DNA from: Epiperipatus broadwayi
Lineage: Eukaryota > Onychophora > Udeonychophora > Euonychophora > Peripatidae
Reading direction: 5' to 3'
Assembly (NCBI GenBank): GCA_028023455.1
Contig: JAQFVV010012497.1
Coordinates: 3,844,001 to 3,908,000 of the forward strand
Length of the DNA stretch: 64,000 nucleotides
The notes under the pieces are model-generated. The model made no database searches and was not told the origin of the DNA. It was given only the letters and a program-made list of their open reading frames with translations. The position numbers were made by a program, and so were the translations under genes. This document shows positions 60,437-64,000 of this stretch, piece after piece. Within the stretch, counting starts at the first letter, position 1; each line of letters starts with the position of its first letter.

Positions 60437-60545
60437 TTTTTTTTCATGTATCATAGCATCATCCGGGAGGTGAACCCACAACAACCATCTGCAACCAACT
60501 GCTTGCTTGCAAGGTGGCTGCACTGACCTCTTGGCTAACAATGCT
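60437..60545 (-). mobile_element. tRNA-derived SINE, family A
   Basis: Same unit, minus strand: TTGTTAGCCAAGAGGTCAGTGCAGCC..., a B box decayed to GGTTCACCTCC, then GATGCTATGATACATG and an A-run (plus strand T12 at about 60432-60444). It has an extra ~13-bp segment GCAGTTGGTTGCAGA between the anticodon-like arm and the B box, shared with the copy at 61.9 kb, so these two form a subfamily. Confidence 0.55.
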
Positions 60546-61875
60546 TTACTTTCTTTCCCCCTCATTCTTGTATAATCCTTATTTTTTTCATAGGCATTTT
60601 CCCTTTCTCTTTATAATTATTTTTGTTTCTTTCCTTTCTAGTTAGTTATATTAATTTTTCATCCTCTCTCATTTTCTATTTTATTCTTGATTTATTATCT
60701 TAAATTAATGATCTTTTTTCTTCCTTTTTAATTACTTCTTTTCCTTCTCTTTTATTCTTTATTTTTCTGTCATTTTTTCTCTAATTGCAGAGATTTTATC
60801 ATACATGCATGTTTTGCAGATATAGTCAGTGTTTTACTAAATAATTGATAAATGATATGTGCTTCTACAATGTAAGATCTATCCACTTGATGGAGCTACA
60901 TAGTACTTACAACTGAGTAAAATAAAAAGTCTGCTTTTATTCTTGAATTTATAGTTACAAAATGAAAATAATATATTTTGAAATAAAAAATGTTTATTAA
61001 AGCAAAGGCAATAAGAGATAGTGACACATAAAAATAAACAAACAATTTTTAATATGCTTATACAGCCACATATTCAACAATAAATATGGACATTTTATTT
61101 TTTATTGATTCCCGTTCAAGACATGAAGTTTCAATTTCAGTGATTATTATTTTGCTTGCTGAAATATAATTCAATGTAATGTTTTTATTTGGTAAACTTT
61201 GGATGAATGGTTTTGTGTCTGGAATTTCATTTAGATTCACAGATGTTTTGATTTGCTATCTATTGCTTTTATGTAAAACATTTTTTGGAATTTTTTTAAA
61301 ATTAATACATATTTTGTGCATGGGTTATCTTTTGTTTTTTTTTTACATTTTATACAATCAACCAAATAAAAGCATTGAATTGAATTACGTTCAGCTAGAA
61401 AAATAATAATACTAAAATGACTGCATTTATTATTGAAATTATGGCTATAATATTTATTAAATATTAACTTTTTGCTTATTTTTATTTCATACACATTTTT
61501 TACATAAACTACTTCTTGCTTTGTTTTATTTAATGCATATTTGTTATTGCAAAGTATATTATTTTCTTCATTTTGTTTAATATACACTTGTTGCTATAAA
61601 TTCAAGAATACCAATAATTTTAATCACTCATAAACGATTTTTACTGTTGATCAAATGTGTAATGTGATTATTCTGCAAAGTATTTAAATTCAAGAATAAA
61701 TATGAACATTTTATTAATTTTTTCTTCTTCTTTAATACTAAGCCTGCTGATCAATTAAGTGAAGTTCCAAATAATATATGCAATTACTTGAAGGTAATTG
61801 TTGGGAAATTTTTCTAGTGATATTTTAATTATTGACATGTGACAAGCATATTTTTTTTGCAAACTTGTGAAGTCT

Positions 61876-61990
61876 TTTTTTTTTTCCATATGTCATAGCA
61901 TCGGCTGGGAAGCGAACCTGCGAGAACCGTCTGCAAGTAGCTGCTTGCTTGTAAGGTGGCTGCGCTGATCTCTTGGCTACCAACACTTGT
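61876..61990 (-). mobile_element. tRNA-derived SINE, family A, long subfamily
   Basis: Minus strand: TTGGTAGCCAAGAGATCAGCG..CACCTTACAAGCAAGCAGC..GGTTCGCTTCCCAGCCGATGCTATGACATATGGAAAAAAAAAAA. A and B boxes and the A-tail are clear. This is the best kept copy of the long form. Confidence 0.6.
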
Positions 61991-63404
61991 GTTTTAAGTA
62001 ATCTGAACTAACTGCACTTGAAAGTTGAAAGTAGGATAGTAACCATCTGATCATCAGTTATCTAAACTGAACCACAATTGTTGTGCATGCATTCTTAGAG
62101 CTTGCTTATTCCTGAAAATATTATTTACAATACTAGCAGGGTAGCATCAATGTGTTTATAATAAAGAAAGCATTTAATATGGTTAGAAAATAAGATCTCT
62201 ATTGTAAACTTATCTTCAAGAAAGAGCACTGACAAAAAATATTAATGCAATACTTGTATCGCCTTATCTTTTTTCTGACAATCAATAAAAAATATTCTCT
62301 CTCATAAGTAGCTGACCCAATGCATCCTCTTGCTTTAGATGTCTGCATTTATAACAAATGTTATGAAATGAATTGCTTATTACATAAATTATCATTAATG
62401 TTATTAAATGAATAATAAAATACTCTTTTATGCACTTTATACAATGCAAATACAATACTTTGTTATTCTATGCATCCAAAAATAATTGACAGCTTTGATT
62501 GTCTAATAATTTTCTTCAGAGCTTCTTCTATTATGTAAAAAAAAAAAAAAAATTAAAGCCATTACTAAAAGTAATAAAATTTATATTTAAGCCAAATTGC
62601 AAATCTTTCTAATAGAACGTGCATTCCTTTTTTTTTTTCATTGATGAGTCAAATATCAATTACAGTAGTTCTTAAATTATCACATTCAATAATATAGTAG
62701 TGTATGAATCCATAATGCTTTAAGATATGTTAACTATTATGGACTGTCATAATGAGATTTCAGGATGCTATCCAAAATTTCAACATCAAATCTTATTTTA
62801 TGAATATACACATCTAAAAAAACACTTCATCACAAAAAATTGTAGTGAATGGTGTATTTCCTTATGATCAAAAGAATAAATTTAACTTTGATATGTATTG
62901 TTATTTCAAGTTATTTTTACTTATTTATTTTTGTTTGACTTTGAATAATACATCATTTTTGTATGCTCATAAAAGTATTTCCTTATGCTGATAAATATAA
63001 TTATAATATTGATTCAGGATGTATATAAAATGGAAATGAATACCACATACATACATGTGTATATTTAGAAGCAAACAGTGGTGGCCCATCATTTGAATTC
63101 CTTATCAATACAGCACTAAGATAAAACTAATTTTCAGACACACACTGAAGTAAATTTATACAAGTCATTATAACTAAACCTAAGGACAGTCATATTTTAG
63201 TACTAAAGAATATAGTAGTTATTAATGTTTTATAAAACATTCAATTTTCAAACAGAGTTAGTTGTTATTGCTGGAAAAAATATTTATACTCTTACATCAA
63301 CTCCAAAAAAAAAATTGAAGTTGACAAACTAAATGCCTTTAGATGTCATTAAAAAAATTAGATTATATTATCTTAATTAACATGGTAGATTGTGAAAGTT
63401 TACA

Positions 63405-63783
63405 TTAAAACAGGCAAAAATCTCCATACAGTAGTGCCACTCAGTGCAAGCCAGAATAATCAATGGATGCCAGAAGGCTTGTGCATAAAATTCCCATCTA
63501 TTGCCTATTCATCCAATATCCCCAGACTAATTTCTAGCTTGTGGCTTTTGTCAGTAAAAAGGCTTGGATCTGAGAGCACTGCATCTAGATCTTAGGATCC
63601 TAAGATCTAGATGCAGTGCTCTCAGATCCAAGGCTCCTCACTAATGAAAGCTAGAAACTAGTTTGAGGATATTGGATGAGTAGGCACTATATAGGAATTT
63701 TATGCACAAGACTTCTTGCATCCATTGATTACTCTGGCTTGCACTGAGTGGCACTACTGTATGGAGACTTTTGCCTGTTTTAA
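63405..63783. mobile_element. Foldback MITE with ~190-bp arms, GC-richer
   Basis: TTAAAACAGGCAAAAATCTCCATACAGTAGTGCCACTCAGTGCAAGCCAG at the left and the inverted copy to TTTTAA at the right. The two arms meet at a perfect palindrome around GGATCC (63595-63600). The arms differ at about one base in ten. It has no coding, and its composition differs from the neighbourhood. Confidence 0.65.
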
Positions 63784-64000
63784 TAATAGTTATGAGCAAG
63801 CATAAGAAATGGTAATCATGTGATGTCTAGTGGTTAAAAGTATATATTTGGTAAAAACTTACATATCAACTATGATATATCATTCCACCAGAAAATTATT
63901 TGTCCAATTACTGAATAATGTTTAGCTAATTATCAAATGGGTTAATTTCTTAATTTATTCCCCAGAACAGAAGACTTTTCCTCAGTCAAAATTTTGTATT

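Larger units (their letters stand above)
47405..64000. other. 3' flank without recognised host genes
   Basis: It begins with the 3' UTR of the MIEAP-like gene, whose end I cannot fix (AATAAA at 48269-48274 is a candidate). Repeats are listed separately. In 49245-50200, 50285-52370, 52515-53260, 53585-54130, 55465-58280, 59040-60430 and 61995-63400 I see no coding, RNA gene or clear element. Confidence 0.5.

Overview
The window reads as animal nuclear DNA. It is very AT-rich, coding sequence is rare, exons are short with GT/AG borders and long introns, and it is packed with decayed retroelements, foldback elements and SINE-like repeats. I see no sign of bacterial gene organisation. The gene family present and the mix of Penelope-like elements, an endonuclease/reverse transcriptase LINE and tRNA-derived SINEs fit an invertebrate such as a mollusc or chelicerate. 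I cannot name the species.

One host gene is well supported, on the + strand. Four coding segments (14598-14793, 17732-17939, 41988-42161, 47120-47404) join in phase into the C-terminal 286 residues of a protein I read as a mitochondria-eating protein (MIEAP, SPATA18 family). The 5' part of the gene lies left of the window or was not recognised. Intron 2 of this set is about 24 kb and intron 3 about 5 kb. Nothing recognisable as a host gene follows the stop codon.

Layout: 1-14.6 kb is upstream intron or flank with SINE-like repeats, foldback elements and a diverged ~380-bp tandem array. Around the first exon, two ~500-bp arms at 11.0-11.5 kb and 15.9-16.4 kb form a long inverted repeat that brackets the exon. 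The 24-kb intron holds an inverted pair of Penelope-like retroelement (PLE) copies at 20.2-25.3 kb, one of them split by a 2.5-kb unidentified insertion with a 6-bp target duplication. It also holds a LINE cut in two (32.4-33.3 and 38.9-40.4 kb), a hAT-type MITE with a perfect 8-bp target duplication (34.7-35.2 kb) and another PLE GIY-YIG endonuclease fragment (37.3-37.7 kb). From 47.4 to 64 kb there are only repeats: a second LINE in reverse orientation, foldbacks and SINEs.

The most striking single item is in intron 3. An 89-bp, relatively GC-rich insertion at 42626-42714, bracketed by a 13-bp direct repeat, folds on the minus strand as a complete type I hammerhead ribozyme. It has the core CUGAGGA and GAAA, a tiny helix III closing on the cleavage triplet GUC, a four-pair helix II and a two-part helix I. 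Hammerhead-like cores also sit near the 3' ends of both PLE families here, so ribozyme-bearing retroelements are a theme of the window. Coordinates of repeats are read by eye and may be off by some bases.
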